In this document: piece by piece, positions 1-6,530 of the stretch
Layout of the letters: each line of letters begins with the position of its first letter
Position numbering within the stretch: the stretch's first letter is position 1
Source of the DNA: Acidobacteriota bacterium
Lineage (GTDB): Bacteria; Acidobacteriota; Terriglobia; UBA7540
DNA length: 14,253 nucleotides
NCBI GenBank assembly: GCA_021789565.1
Contig: JAJYJL010000059.1
Coordinates: 1 to 14,253, forward strand
Reading direction: 5' to 3'
Made by a program: the position numbers and the translations under genes
The notes under the pieces: generated by a model
What the model saw: only the letters and a program-made list of their open reading frames with translations
Database searches by the model: none
Told to the model about the DNA's origin: nothing

Positions 1-222
1 GCCCCGGTCGGCGAAGTCTTTGTAGCGGTCAATGGCGTTGCGCATCGTCCTCAAGTCGCGACGCAGCTCCGCCTCCTTGGTACGTTGGACCTCCATCCGG
101 GCAACGGGCAGGGCGACGGTGGTTAAGAGGAGGAGGATGGCCATGGCGGCAATCATCTCCACCAGGGTAAAACCCCGGCTGGCAGACAGTATCTTGATCC
201 GATTTCTAAAGAAGCGTCTCAT
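1..222 (-). CDS. Type II secretion/type IV pilin-like pseudopilin, 3' end outside window
   Basis: The first 74 codons of a prepilin-family protein are visible; the gene continues past the left edge. A short basic leader (residues 1-17, MRRFFRNRIKILSASRG) precedes the prepilin peptidase site G17|F18 in GFTLVEM, with the conserved Glu at mature position 5 (E22). A hydrophobic helix follows (about residues 23-41). The next part, with RRDLRTMRNAIDRYKD, matches the start of the amphipathic helix in GspG-like pseudopilins of this phylum. Such proteins are cleaved and methylated at the inner membrane and assemble into a pseudopilus or pilus. The ATG overlaps the secretin stop codon (ATGA), and no good ribosome site stands in front of it, so translation is probably coupled to the secretin. 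Which pseudopilin it is (GspG, GspH or other) cannot be told from the visible part. Confidence 0.85.
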   Translation of the reverse strand, partial: MRRFFRNRIKILSASRGFTLVEMIAAMAILLLLTTVALPVARMEVQRTKEAELRRDLRTMRNAIDRYKDFADRG

Positions 223-2033
223 GGCCGTTGCGGTGGCCTTCCTGGAGAAGGAGGCGCAGAGATGGGCGGAGCGGGCGAGGCAGGACGAGCAGGTGCTGAA
301 GAGGGAGGAGCCGAAGACCCTGTTACAGGCTGTGCAGGAGCCTGCGCCGCAGCGGCCTCCACGGAGGATTCCGGCAGCCGGATAACCCGTGGAGTCAGCA
401 TGATCAACACGTCGGTCCGCACCTTTTCGTGTTTGGTATCGCTGAATAAGTATTTCAGGCCGGGAATGTTGCCAAGCCCAGGCACGCCAGAAACGGTGGT
501 CGTGTCTGTCGTCTGAAGCAAGCCACCCAGTACGCTCGTTTCTCCTTCTTCCAACCGAATATCGTGCTCAATTTGCCGCTGTCCAAATGTTGGCTCGTTA
601 ACACCAGCAATGCTGACCGACGGCTGCACCGATGAAATCTCAATTTTCGCGTGGATCGCGATCTCGCCATCCGGCAGCAAATGCGGCGTCAGGTCCACAT
701 TGACCCCGACATCCTGAAACTGGAATTGCGTACTCGCGATCAAGCCGCCGAACCCACCCGACTGCCCGCCGGTTGCGCCTCCAATTCCGAGCGAAGGCAG
801 AAAACTGCCGGTGGCGTAAGGCACCCGGCTTCCAATCCGCAGGGTGGCGGTGTCGCCGTCGGTCACGCGAACTTCCGGATTCTGCATGATGTGCGTGGTG
901 GAATCATTCAGAATGGCATTCGCGATGGCGCTGGGAACAACCAGGCCATAGTCGTTCAGCCCAATGTGCCCTGCGAGAGTGGCGGCGCTCAGCGGGCTGT
1001 AAACCGCAGCCCCCTGGAATCCCTGGGTAATGGAGCCGGATGGGCTGATGGTTGCCGGCGACAAGCCCAGTTCTCTGACCCGGTCTGCATCCGCTTCAAG
1101 AACTGTAACGTCGATCAAGATCTCGGCTTTGCCGTGATCAAGGTCATGGATAAGGGCCACGGCTTCCTTCACCTTTTCAGGTGAGTCACGGATGATGATG
1201 GCGTTGGCGCTGGGATTGTCGATAATCCGCTGAATACCCAGAATCTGCTTCAGCGCCGTGGTAATTGCGGTGCGGTCGGCAGGTTTCAGCGAATTGTCCA
1301 GATAGACCGTCTTCAACACCTCGGTCTGATAATCGCGGCGGTTTGCAGGATTGTCAGGGACAACCAGGATGGTGTTCGAAGTAACAACCCTCCAGAACGT
1401 GTGGGTCTGCAACGAAAGGATGTGCAAAGCGTTCTCGATCGTCACATTGTTCAGGTCCATCGAAACCGGCTGGGCCTGAAAGTCGGAAGTGAAGGCAACG
1501 TTAATCCCGGCAAGCTTGCAAAGCGTCTCGTAGACCCGCTTGCTGTCGGCGCTGATGCGAAAGTGAGTCAAAGGCTCCTGCGGCAAGGGTTTCAACTCGG
1601 CTACAGCAGGCTGCTGCTGGCGTTCAGATGCCTTGATGGCCTCCCTCAGTCCCTGTTCCCGGGCCTGCTTGTCAGCCACTTCCTTTGACAACAACCGGGC
1701 AAGTTCCTGCCTGGCAGCCTGGTTGCTGGGATCAATGCTGGCAGCCTTCTGGAACTCTCCAATGGCCGCCGAAACCCGCTGCTGGCGCAGAAACTCTTTC
1801 CCCTGTTTCAGGTGAAACAACGAGGCTTCCATCCGGGCGTGTGTTTCCCGAAGCTGATACTCGGAGTTCCCAGGCCGTGACTTCGCGGCATTTTCGTAGT
1901 TGATCAGGGCGGTGTCCCAGTCTCCCCTGAGTTCCGCTTTGCGCCCTTTCTGGAAGTATACGTTACCGGGAGCGCAAGATGACGAGACCAGTAATCCCGC
2001 CAGCACCACTACCCCGGCCATGCGCCCCTTCAT
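219..2033 (-). CDS. TPR-containing lipoprotein secretin (GspD/PilQ-type outer-membrane channel)
   Basis: A 604-residue secretin, the outer-membrane pore of a type II secretion or type IV pilus machine. Domains in order: a lipoprotein-type signal (residues 1-20, ending LLVSSSC with C20 as likely lipid site); two TPR-like repeats (about 24-60 and 74-110); a Gln/Lys-rich linker; an STN/N0 domain (about 156-226); an N1 (NolW-like) domain (about 238-300); and the secretin core (about 303-552), with VPGLGNIPGLKYLF at 517-530. The tail (about 560-604) is rich in Pro, Ala and Ser. The ATG at 2033 is chosen because GGGGA precedes it at normal spacing and a promoter-like pair lies just upstream. The longer in-frame start at 2093 would overlap that promoter. 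The pseudopilin gene follows in the same operon. Family assignment is firm; whether it serves secretion or pili is not visible. Confidence 0.93.
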   Translation of the reverse strand: MKGRMAGVVVLAGLLVSSSCAPGNVYFQKGRKAELRGDWDTALINYENAAKSRPGNSEYQLRETHARMEASLFHLKQGKEFLRQQRVSAAIGEFQKAASIDPSNQAARQELARLLSKEVADKQAREQGLREAIKASERQQQPAVAELKPLPQEPLTHFRISADSKRVYETLCKLAGINVAFTSDFQAQPVSMDLNNVTIENALHILSLQTHTFWRVVTSNTILVVPDNPANRRDYQTEVLKTVYLDNSLKPADRTAITTALKQILGIQRIIDNPSANAIIIRDSPEKVKEAVALIHDLDHGKAEILIDVTVLEADADRVRELGLSPATISPSGSITQGFQGAAVYSPLSAATLAGHIGLNDYGLVVPSAIANAILNDSTTHIMQNPEVRVTDGDTATLRIGSRVPYATGSFLPSLGIGGATGGQSGGFGGLIASTQFQFQDVGVNVDLTPHLLPDGEIAIHAKIEISSVQPSVSIAGVNEPTFGQRQIEHDIRLEEGETSVLGGLLQTTDTTTVSGVPGLGNIPGLKYLFSDTKHEKVRTDVLIMLTPRVIRLPESSVEAAAAQAPAQPVTGSSAPPSSAPARPASPAPPISAPPSPGRPPQRP

Positions 2034-2069
2034 AAACAGTTCCCCATAGCATTCCATTGAGTAGAGTCT

Positions 2070-2098
2070 ATTATCCGCGAAGACGTTGCCCAAAGCAA
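2070..2098 (-). promoter_or_regulatory. Probable sigma70-type promoter of the secretin-pseudopilin operon
   Basis: Read on the minus strand, TTGCTT (2098-2093) is followed after exactly 17 bases by GATAAT (2075-2070), a 5/6 match to the -10 consensus; the -35 box matches only in TTG. The expected start near 2063 leaves a leader of about 30 bases before the secretin ATG at 2033. Prediction by eye only. Confidence 0.5.
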
Positions 2099-2144
2099 GA
2101 AAACAGATGCCACACTGGCCATTATGTGTAGCCTATTCAAGGAA

Positions 2145-2176
2145 TTAACTATTTAATTAACAAAATGTGCTATGAT
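2145..2176 (+). promoter_or_regulatory. Extended -10 promoter candidate for the DUF1059 gene
   Basis: TGCTATGAT at 2168-2176 is an extended -10 element (TGn followed by TATGAT, 5/6). The stretch upstream is very AT-rich (TTAACTATTTAATTAA, 2145-2160), but no good -35 box sits at standard spacing; extended -10 promoters tolerate this. A start near 2183 would give a leader of about 30 bases, ending in the strong ribosome site AAGGAGG (2202-2208). Confidence 0.45.
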
Positions 2177-2213
2177 GGCGCTTCAGGTTGAAGAATAAAG
2201 CAAGGAGGCTGAA

Positions 2214-2396
2214 ATGGGAAAGGTATTGCGCTGTAGTGACTTAGGAACCAACTGTCCCAAGGAAATCCGGGCAGGAAATGAAGAAGAACTAATGAAACTG
2301 GCCGCTGAGCACGCCGAAAAAGACCATGGAATCAACGCATCCAGCATTCCGCCCGCCATGCTCCAAATGGTGAAAGCCGCTATTAAGGACGAATAG
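2214..2396 (+). CDS. DUF1059 family small protein
   Basis: A 60-residue protein matching the DUF1059 family in length and pattern: MGKVLRCSDLGTNCPKEIRA at the N-terminus with two cysteines (C7 and C14), then the helical segment with EEELMKLAAEHAEKDHG (an HAxxxHG signature), and a C-terminal helix ending in an AAIKDE-like tail. Members are small soluble cytoplasmic proteins, common in archaea, actinobacteria and acidobacteria; their role is not established. The Cys and His residues could bind metal, but that is speculation. The ATG is preceded by a near-perfect Shine-Dalgarno AAGGAGG with 5 bases between, which suggests high translation. The gene stands alone with its own promoter candidate, divergent from the secretin operon. 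Confidence 0.88.
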   Translation: MGKVLRCSDLGTNCPKEIRAGNEEELMKLAAEHAEKDHGINASSIPPAMLQMVKAAIKDE

Positions 2397-2456
2397 GGGG
2401 GGTCCTAAACCCCAATCAGGGCGAACAGAGCCGGGGTTGCACTTTTCATATCTAGT

Positions 2457-2518
2457 CCTGCAGATGCCTAAAGTCAGCCACGGGTCTGAAGAACCCGGAG
2501 GGAGCATGGTTCTGCAGG
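2457..2518. ncRNA. Possible folded RNA element (nested stem-loop)
   Basis: Nested complementary arms can be read here: CCTGCAG (2457-2463) with CTGCAGG (2512-2518), then ATGC (2464-2467) with GCAT (2504-2507) after a 4-base bulge, and an inner hairpin CGGGT (2481-2485) with ACCCG (2493-2497). It sits in the 3' non-coding part downstream of the DUF1059 gene and just before the terminator hairpin at 2548-2575. It could be a 3'-UTR structure or a small RNA. I recognise no riboswitch class in it. Strand is unknown because the pairing is symmetric; position favours the plus strand. Confidence 0.3.
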
Positions 2519-2541
2519 CAACCCTCATGTTTCAACCCCCT

Positions 2542-2575
2542 GAAAAAAACCCCTGCCGGAGATCCGGCAGGGGTT
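2542..2575 (-). terminator. Rho-independent terminator, probably bidirectional
   Basis: Arms AACCCCTGCCGGA (2548-2560) and TCCGGCAGGGGTT (2563-2575) are perfectly complementary and GC-rich. On the minus strand the hairpin is followed by a run of seven T (2549-2543), a textbook terminator for the lysine-rich protein gene that ends at 2628. On the plus strand the tail is only TTGAGTCTATTTT, so termination of the DUF1059 transcript would be weaker. Confidence 0.85.
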
Positions 2576-2627
2576 GAGTCTATTTTAAGCGGCTACGACG
2601 CTGAATATCCTGAGCCGCATGGGTCCA

Positions 2628-2846
2628 TTATTGGCCCGGGGTGTCCTCGCTCTTCTTTTCTTTCTTAGACTTCTTTGCTTTCTTTGCTTTTTTTGCTTTC
2701 TTGGCGTGCTTCGCTTTCTTTGCCTTCTTAACCTTGGGTTGAGAAGTCTGGGTGTCCTGTCCTCCCGGAGCTGCAGTTGCAAATACCGGCATCGACATCG
2801 ACACGGCAATCGCCAGTGTAGCCAACAGTGTTAGAAGCTTTTTCAT
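2628..2846 (-). CDS. Secreted lysine-rich repeat protein
   Basis: A 72-residue protein with a clear Sec signal peptide: KK near the N-terminus, a hydrophobic core at residues 4-19, and cleavage likely near VFA|TA or ATA|AP (residues 23-25). The exported part is a short linker followed by repeats of the type KKA (about residues 38-65), holding about 18 lysines in a strongly basic tail, and ends SEDTPGQ. The composition resembles the C-terminal tail of histone H1 and the mature part of acid-shock proteins, but this is a composition match, not homology. Its function is unknown; binding of polyanions such as surface polysaccharide, or proton buffering, are guesses. It has its own terminator. The ribosome site GGAGG lies about 11 bases from the ATG and overlaps an inverted repeat. 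Confidence 0.75.
   Translation of the reverse strand: MKKLLTLLATLAIAVSMSMPVFATAAPGGQDTQTSQPKVKKAKKAKHAKKAKKAKKAKKSKKEKKSEDTPGQ
2649..2733 (-). repeat. Low-complexity tandem repeat coding KKA units
   Basis: The plus strand here is almost all pyrimidine, built from imperfect 9-base units close to TTTGCTTTC; on the coding (minus) strand this gives AAG/AAA-GCA codons. Such tracts change length easily by slippage, so the length of the basic tail may differ between strains. Confidence 0.7.
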
Positions 2847-2850
2847 ACTT

Positions 2851-2862
2851 GGAGGTTCCTCC
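2851..2862 (-). promoter_or_regulatory. Inverted repeat covering the ribosome site of the lysine-rich gene
   Basis: On the minus strand the leader reads GGAGGAACCTCC: the Shine-Dalgarno GGAGG is followed directly by its complement CCTCC. A tight hairpin (GGAG/CTCC with loop GAAC) could hide the ribosome site. It is short and might be chance. Confidence 0.35.
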
Positions 2863-2885
2863 TCAAGAAATAGGGTCGTTCACCC

Positions 2886-2894
2886 ACCATAACA
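2886..2894 (-). promoter_or_regulatory. Weak extended -10 candidate for the lysine-rich gene
   Basis: On the minus strand TGTTATGGT (2894-2886) fits an extended -10 element, but I see no convincing -35 box. It would start the transcript near 2879, about 33 bases before the ATG. Confidence 0.25.
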
Positions 2895-3174
2895 GCACGA
2901 GTGTGGCCAAACGCATCAAAACCCGACCGCCAACGTAAGGCAATGATTTAAAGTGGAATATGAATCGAAAAAAAGATTGCCGCGCCGGGCATACCCGGGG
3001 GCCGAATGGGACTATACGGGTTGGGGTATACCTGCACCAGCCGGTGCAAGGGTCACACCTGAAATGGGAGGAAAAGTAGATGGCCTGGCAGCAGGACAAG
3101 TCTCAGTGTCCGGAACCGTGCAGGCACGGGCGGATGCACGCGCTTCTGAAACACCGGCGAATCGCGCCCCGGCT

Positions 3175-5676
3175 TTAAGCCACGGCTGGACGCGGAGTTG
3201 CCCGTTCGCACTCGATGGTGACCGTGGCGGGGTTCAGCCCCGGCGATGAAGCCTGCACCGTGATCGGCCCGGCCTGCTTGGTTGATTGCACGATGGCCAC
3301 GCACAGACCGTTGAAAGCATGCCGCTGGCTGGCCTTATCGGCCTCGTGGCTCGAGGGATCGCCATTGCCCACGCCAATGAGCCTTCCGGCGCCGGAAAGC
3401 TGGAAGCTGATCAGGTTGTCGGCTGCCGGAACCACCCGCCCCTGCGGGTCCACCACGCTCACGGCAACCACCGAAACGTCTTCGCCGTCCGCATCGATTT
3501 TTGACCGGTCGGGCTTGAGCACAATCCGAGCTGGCGCGCCGGCGGTTTCCCTTTTGGCGGTCATCACCTGCCGGCCGCCCTTGTAACCACGGGCTTCGAT
3601 CATGCCTGGCATGTAATTTACTTTCCATGCCGCGTGTGAATTCTTCTGCACGGTCCGCATGCCCAGGCTCTTGCCGTTCAGGAACAGTTCCACTTTGTCC
3701 AGATTGGTGAAACACCAGACGTCAATGGGCATGCCTTCCTGGTCCCATGTCCAGTGTGGAAACAAATGGAGCACCGGCTGATCGCCCCACCACGCCTTGT
3801 AGTAGTACGCCAGGTCTTTGAAAAAGCCGCAGGTGTCGATGAGCCCGAAATGCGAACTGATGCACGGCCAGCCGTAAGGCGTGGGCTCGCCGCGATAGTC
3901 AAAACCTGTCCAGACAAAGCCGCCCGAAAGCCACGGTCGCTGGTCGTAGGTCTGCCACCACTCCTCGGCCGACGTGGCCCAGGGAGGATAATTCACGTCG
4001 TAGGAGCTGACATACCCTCTCTCCGGATCGTTGAAATAAATTCCGCGCGTGGAAACGGTGCTGGCCGTTTCGGTCCCGACGCAAGGCTTATCCGGGAACT
4101 TCCGGCGAAAACCGTCGATCTCAGGTGCGTGCTTGTAGTTGAACCCCATGATGTCCAGCACGGTGGTAATTCCCTGGCCCCAGCCGCCGTTCATCGCCTG
4201 TGTAATAGGCCGGGTGGGATCGAGCCGTTGGACGAGCCGTTTCATGGTCCGGCACATGCGTGCCCCGCGGTCGGTGCTCTGTTCATTTTCCTCGTTCCCG
4301 GTGGACCAGAAGACCACGCTGGGATGGTTGCGATCGCGGCGAATCAGGCGGCTCAATTGGCTGAGGCCTTCCGGGGCCGACGAAAACATGCGGGTTTCGT
4401 CCAGCACCACCATGCCCAGCCGGTCGCAGGCGTCCATCAGCTCAGGAGTAGGCGGATTATGGGAAGTGCGCAGTCCGTTGGATCCCATCTCCTTCAGCTT
4501 GGCGATGCGGAAATACTGCAGGCGATCCGGCAGCGCAATCCCCACGCCGGCATGGTCCTGATGGTTGCAGGTTCCCTTGATCTTTACCGGCTTGCCATTC
4601 AGAAAAAACCCCTTGTCCTTGTCGAACTCAACGGTCCTGATGCCAAAGGGGGTCTGGCAGGTATCCGTCGCACTTCCCTCGACCTCAACGGTTGTCTCCA
4701 GGCGGTACATTTTCGGCCCTTCGATGGACCACCGCTGAGGGTTGCTGACCTTGACCCTCTGCGTAACTTTGTGACGCCGCCACGCGGGAAGTGAAACTGC
4801 AGGCGCGCGGTGTGTGGCCGCCACATTGCCCGTGCTGTCCAGCACCTTTGAAACCACTGTGAAGGACGCCTCGCTGTCCTGATCGTTGCAGACTTCCGTT
4901 GCGATGGTGAGTGTCGCAAAATTTTCATTCACCTCAGAAGTCACAAAAGTGCCCCACTGCGGCACGTGCACCGGGCTGGTTTTCACCAGCCAGACATGCC
5001 GGTAAATCCCCGCACCTTCATACCACCAGCCCTCGTGCTCGGTGGCGTCAACGCGAACCACCAGGACGTTCTTGCGGCCGTACCAGGCATGCTCCGTGAT
5101 GTCATAAGAAAAGGGCGCGTAACCGCTCAAGTTTCGCCCAAGAAAGTTGCCATTCAGCGCCACCATGGAGTCCCGAAAGACGCCGTCAAATTCCAGGCTC
5201 AGCCGCCTGCCGAGGTCGCCGGATGGAATTTCAAATACTCGCCGGTACCAGCCGATGCTGGTTTCCGGATAGTTTCGCCCCAGCGGCTTGGAGCCGTGGG
5301 CCGTCAGCCATTCGTCTTCATGGAAAGGCAACGCCACCGCCCAGTCATGAGGCAGATCGACGGCCTCCCAGCCGCTGTCATCAAAATTGGGGCGAGAAGG
5401 CTTGGAAAACAAGGCCCCGGTCTTCTGGTATCCAGTGCCGAGGCCGTAGTCAAAGTCCTTCGAAGGGTCAGCGGCGTTGCCAAGATGAAAACGCCACCCA
5501 AAATCGAGCAACAATCTCTCTCGCAACGGACCCGCGGAGGAGGGCTCGCCGGAAGTTCCGACAAGTGCCGCACGCGGTTCCGCCAGAATTTCTTCAGTAT
5601 TCGACCCGAGCGAGGCTGCCCCGGCTGAAGCGGCAATACCACTTTTCAGGAAATCACGTCTTGTCCAGTTTGGCAT
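3175..5676 (-). CDS. Tat-exported glycoside hydrolase family 2 (beta-galactosidase/glucuronidase-like)
   Basis: An 833-residue GH2 enzyme, expected to hydrolyse terminal beta-galactosides or related beta-glycosides by the retaining mechanism. A twin-arginine signal is plain: TRRDFLKSG at residues 5-13, then a weakly hydrophobic Ala/Gly segment, so the folded enzyme should be exported. Domains: jelly-roll sugar-binding domain (about 55-235), Ig-like GH2 domain (about 237-347), TIM barrel (about 350-635), then a C-terminal DUF4982-like segment (about 640-710) and a bacterial Ig-like domain (about 715-825). Acid/base Glu is E462 in STGNEEN; nucleophile is probably E536 in VGTETAS; RTSHNPP (403-409) is also typical. 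The ATG at 5676 has AGGAG seven bases upstream and puts the Tat motif at the N-terminus; the in-frame extension to 5904 adds 76 residues that spoil it. Substrate cannot be read from sequence. Not functionally linked to its neighbours. Confidence 0.93.
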   Translation of the reverse strand: MPNWTRRDFLKSGIAASAGAASLGSNTEEILAEPRAALVGTSGEPSSAGPLRERLLLDFGWRFHLGNAADPSKDFDYGLGTGYQKTGALFSKPSRPNFDDSGWEAVDLPHDWAVALPFHEDEWLTAHGSKPLGRNYPETSIGWYRRVFEIPSGDLGRRLSLEFDGVFRDSMVALNGNFLGRNLSGYAPFSYDITEHAWYGRKNVLVVRVDATEHEGWWYEGAGIYRHVWLVKTSPVHVPQWGTFVTSEVNENFATLTIATEVCNDQDSEASFTVVSKVLDSTGNVAATHRAPAVSLPAWRRHKVTQRVKVSNPQRWSIEGPKMYRLETTVEVEGSATDTCQTPFGIRTVEFDKDKGFFLNGKPVKIKGTCNHQDHAGVGIALPDRLQYFRIAKLKEMGSNGLRTSHNPPTPELMDACDRLGMVVLDETRMFSSAPEGLSQLSRLIRRDRNHPSVVFWSTGNEENEQSTDRGARMCRTMKRLVQRLDPTRPITQAMNGGWGQGITTVLDIMGFNYKHAPEIDGFRRKFPDKPCVGTETASTVSTRGIYFNDPERGYVSSYDVNYPPWATSAEEWWQTYDQRPWLSGGFVWTGFDYRGEPTPYGWPCISSHFGLIDTCGFFKDLAYYYKAWWGDQPVLHLFPHWTWDQEGMPIDVWCFTNLDKVELFLNGKSLGMRTVQKNSHAAWKVNYMPGMIEARGYKGGRQVMTAKRETAGAPARIVLKPDRSKIDADGEDVSVVAVSVVDPQGRVVPAADNLISFQLSGAGRLIGVGNGDPSSHEADKASQRHAFNGLCVAIVQSTKQAGPITVQASSPGLNPATVTIECERATPRPAVA

Positions 5677-5766
5677 TTTTGACTCCTGTAATAACGAAAT
5701 TCGCATGGGATCCCGCAGGCCAATTCCGGGCAGGAGTGGCGGATTGGCGTGATTGAAAACGACACG

Positions 5767-5772
5767 ATTATA
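5767..5772 (-). promoter_or_regulatory. -10 box candidate for the GH2 gene
   Basis: A perfect TATAAT on the minus strand, about 90 bases upstream of the GH2 ATG. The region where a -35 box should lie (ACAATA or CACAAT) matches poorly, so the gene may need an activator, or this is a chance hexamer. Confidence 0.4.
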
Positions 5773-5910
5773 TCTCCAGACAAGGCCTGTATTGTGAAGA
5801 ATCTGAAAGGATGTGCGGGTTAACGGAGAACCCCATTCGCCGTTTGGGAGAGCCCCCACCATTTCCTCAGTTTGCTGGTAATGAAACGCGGCGCAACGCT
5901 GCAAAGGCCA

Positions 5911-5939
5911 TTGACTAGAACTGAGCGAAAGTGCACAAT
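5911..5939 (+). promoter_or_regulatory. Probable promoter of the ccm operon
   Basis: TTGACT (5911-5916, 5/6) and CACAAT (5934-5939, 4/6) are separated by exactly 17 bases. A start near 5946 would leave a leader of about 50 bases before ccmE. It is the only good sigma70-like pair upstream of the nine-gene run. Confidence 0.55.
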
Positions 5940-5994
5940 TAGATGTTAAATTCCCATTGGATCACGCGATTGCCGGAGAGGATGGATAATACTC

Positions 5995-6438
5995 ATGGCG
6001 AACAGGAACAAGAAGTTAAAATTTGGGATCGGAATAGCGATCATTCTTGCAGCCGTGGGCTGGGAAGCGGTTTCCGGGTTTCAACAATCAAAAACCTACT
6101 ATGTAACCGTCAAGGAGCTGACCAGCGGGAAGTCCACGCACCAGCATGTCCGTGTGGGCGGCATCATCGTGCCCGGCTCCATTCATCGAAGTGGGCAGAT
6201 TCTGACCTTCCGAATCTCGCAGGACCACGAATCCATTCCTGTTACCTACATTGGCAACGATGCCTTGCCGGATGACTTCAAGGGCGGGGCCAACGCGATT
6301 GTCGAAGGCAGTTACCTGGCAGACGGCACTTTCCGCGCACAGCAGGTCCAGGCCAAATGCGCCTCCAAATACAAAGCCGTGCCTCCGGCCCCGAAGGAGG
6401 CCAACACAGCCTCCAAAGTGGCTTCCTACGGTGAATGA
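5995..6438 (+). CDS. ccmE: Cytochrome c maturation heme chaperone CcmE, CxxxY variant
   Basis: A 147-residue periplasmic heme chaperone anchored by one N-terminal helix (about residues 8-28), followed by the OB-fold: VRVGGIIVPGS (52-62), an ITFRI-like strand (69-74), IPVTYIG (81-87), and GGANAIVEGSY (97-107). CcmE takes heme from CcmC and hands it to CcmF. In classical CcmE heme is bound covalently by a His in HxxxY; here the site is C122-A-S-K-Y126, i.e. CxxxY. This form is established in archaea and some bacteria such as Desulfovibrio, where the Cys binds heme. The tail after Tyr is short. The ATG is the first after a GGAGAGGA stretch (5975-5982), a somewhat distant ribosome site. First gene of the operon, 92 bases before ccmF. 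Identification is supported by the ccm context. Confidence 0.9.
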   Translation: MANRNKKLKFGIGIAIILAAVGWEAVSGFQQSKTYYVTVKELTSGKSTHQHVRVGGIIVPGSIHRSGQILTFRISQDHESIPVTYIGNDALPDDFKGGANAIVEGSYLADGTFRAQQVQAKCASKYKAVPPAPKEANTASKVASYGE

Positions 6439-6530
6439 GCATTGAAATCGACCACAATCTTTTCCGCCAAGCTCAACTTCCCATGCGAAGCGGTACTATT
6501 AGACCAGGAGCAAGGGGGACCTGACCAGCC

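Larger units (their letters stand above)
2847..3174. other. Intergenic stretch with no gene recognised
   Basis: About 330 bases between the GH2 stop codon and the lysine-rich gene. It should hold the promoter of the latter (near 2886). A small hairpin, TGCACC (3033-3038) with GGTGCA (3043-3048), lacks a T-run. No terminator for the GH2 gene, tRNA or convincing ORF was found; the plus-strand open frame at 2953-3249 has no ribosome site and runs into the GH2 gene. Confidence 0.6.
5677..5994. other. Divergent promoter region between the GH2 gene and the ccm operon
   Basis: About 320 bases with no gene recognised. It carries candidate promoters in both directions (minus near 5767, plus at 5911-5939). 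The upstream extension of the GH2 frame through this region lacks coding features. No clear operator repeat was seen. Confidence 0.6.

Noticed and set aside
2397..2436. Two alternative hairpins after the DUF1059 stop (GGGGT/ACCCC and AACCCC/GGGGTT), resembling an attenuator
   Set aside because: The stems are short, the second loop is long, no T-run follows closely, and there is no gene downstream on that strand to attenuate.
3033..3048. Hairpin TGCACC/GGTGCA downstream of the GH2 gene as its terminator
   Set aside because: Only six base pairs and no T-run on the minus strand.
2953..3249. A 98-codon plus-strand open frame reaching into the intergenic region
   Set aside because: No Shine-Dalgarno, no known motif, and it overlaps the end of the GH2 gene on the opposite strand.
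3754..4794. A 346-codon open frame on the plus strand
   Set aside because: Lies wholly opposite the GH2 gene, whose catalytic motifs are on the other strand. Composition is that of a GC-rich antisense shadow, with no ribosome site or known motif.
4966..5628. A 220-codon plus-strand open frame
   Set aside because: Antisense to the N-terminal third of the GH2 gene; no recognisable domain.
5677..5904. N-terminal extension of the GH2 protein by 76 residues
   Set aside because: It would bury the twin-arginine motif and cover a TATAAT box; the internal ATG has a clear ribosome site.
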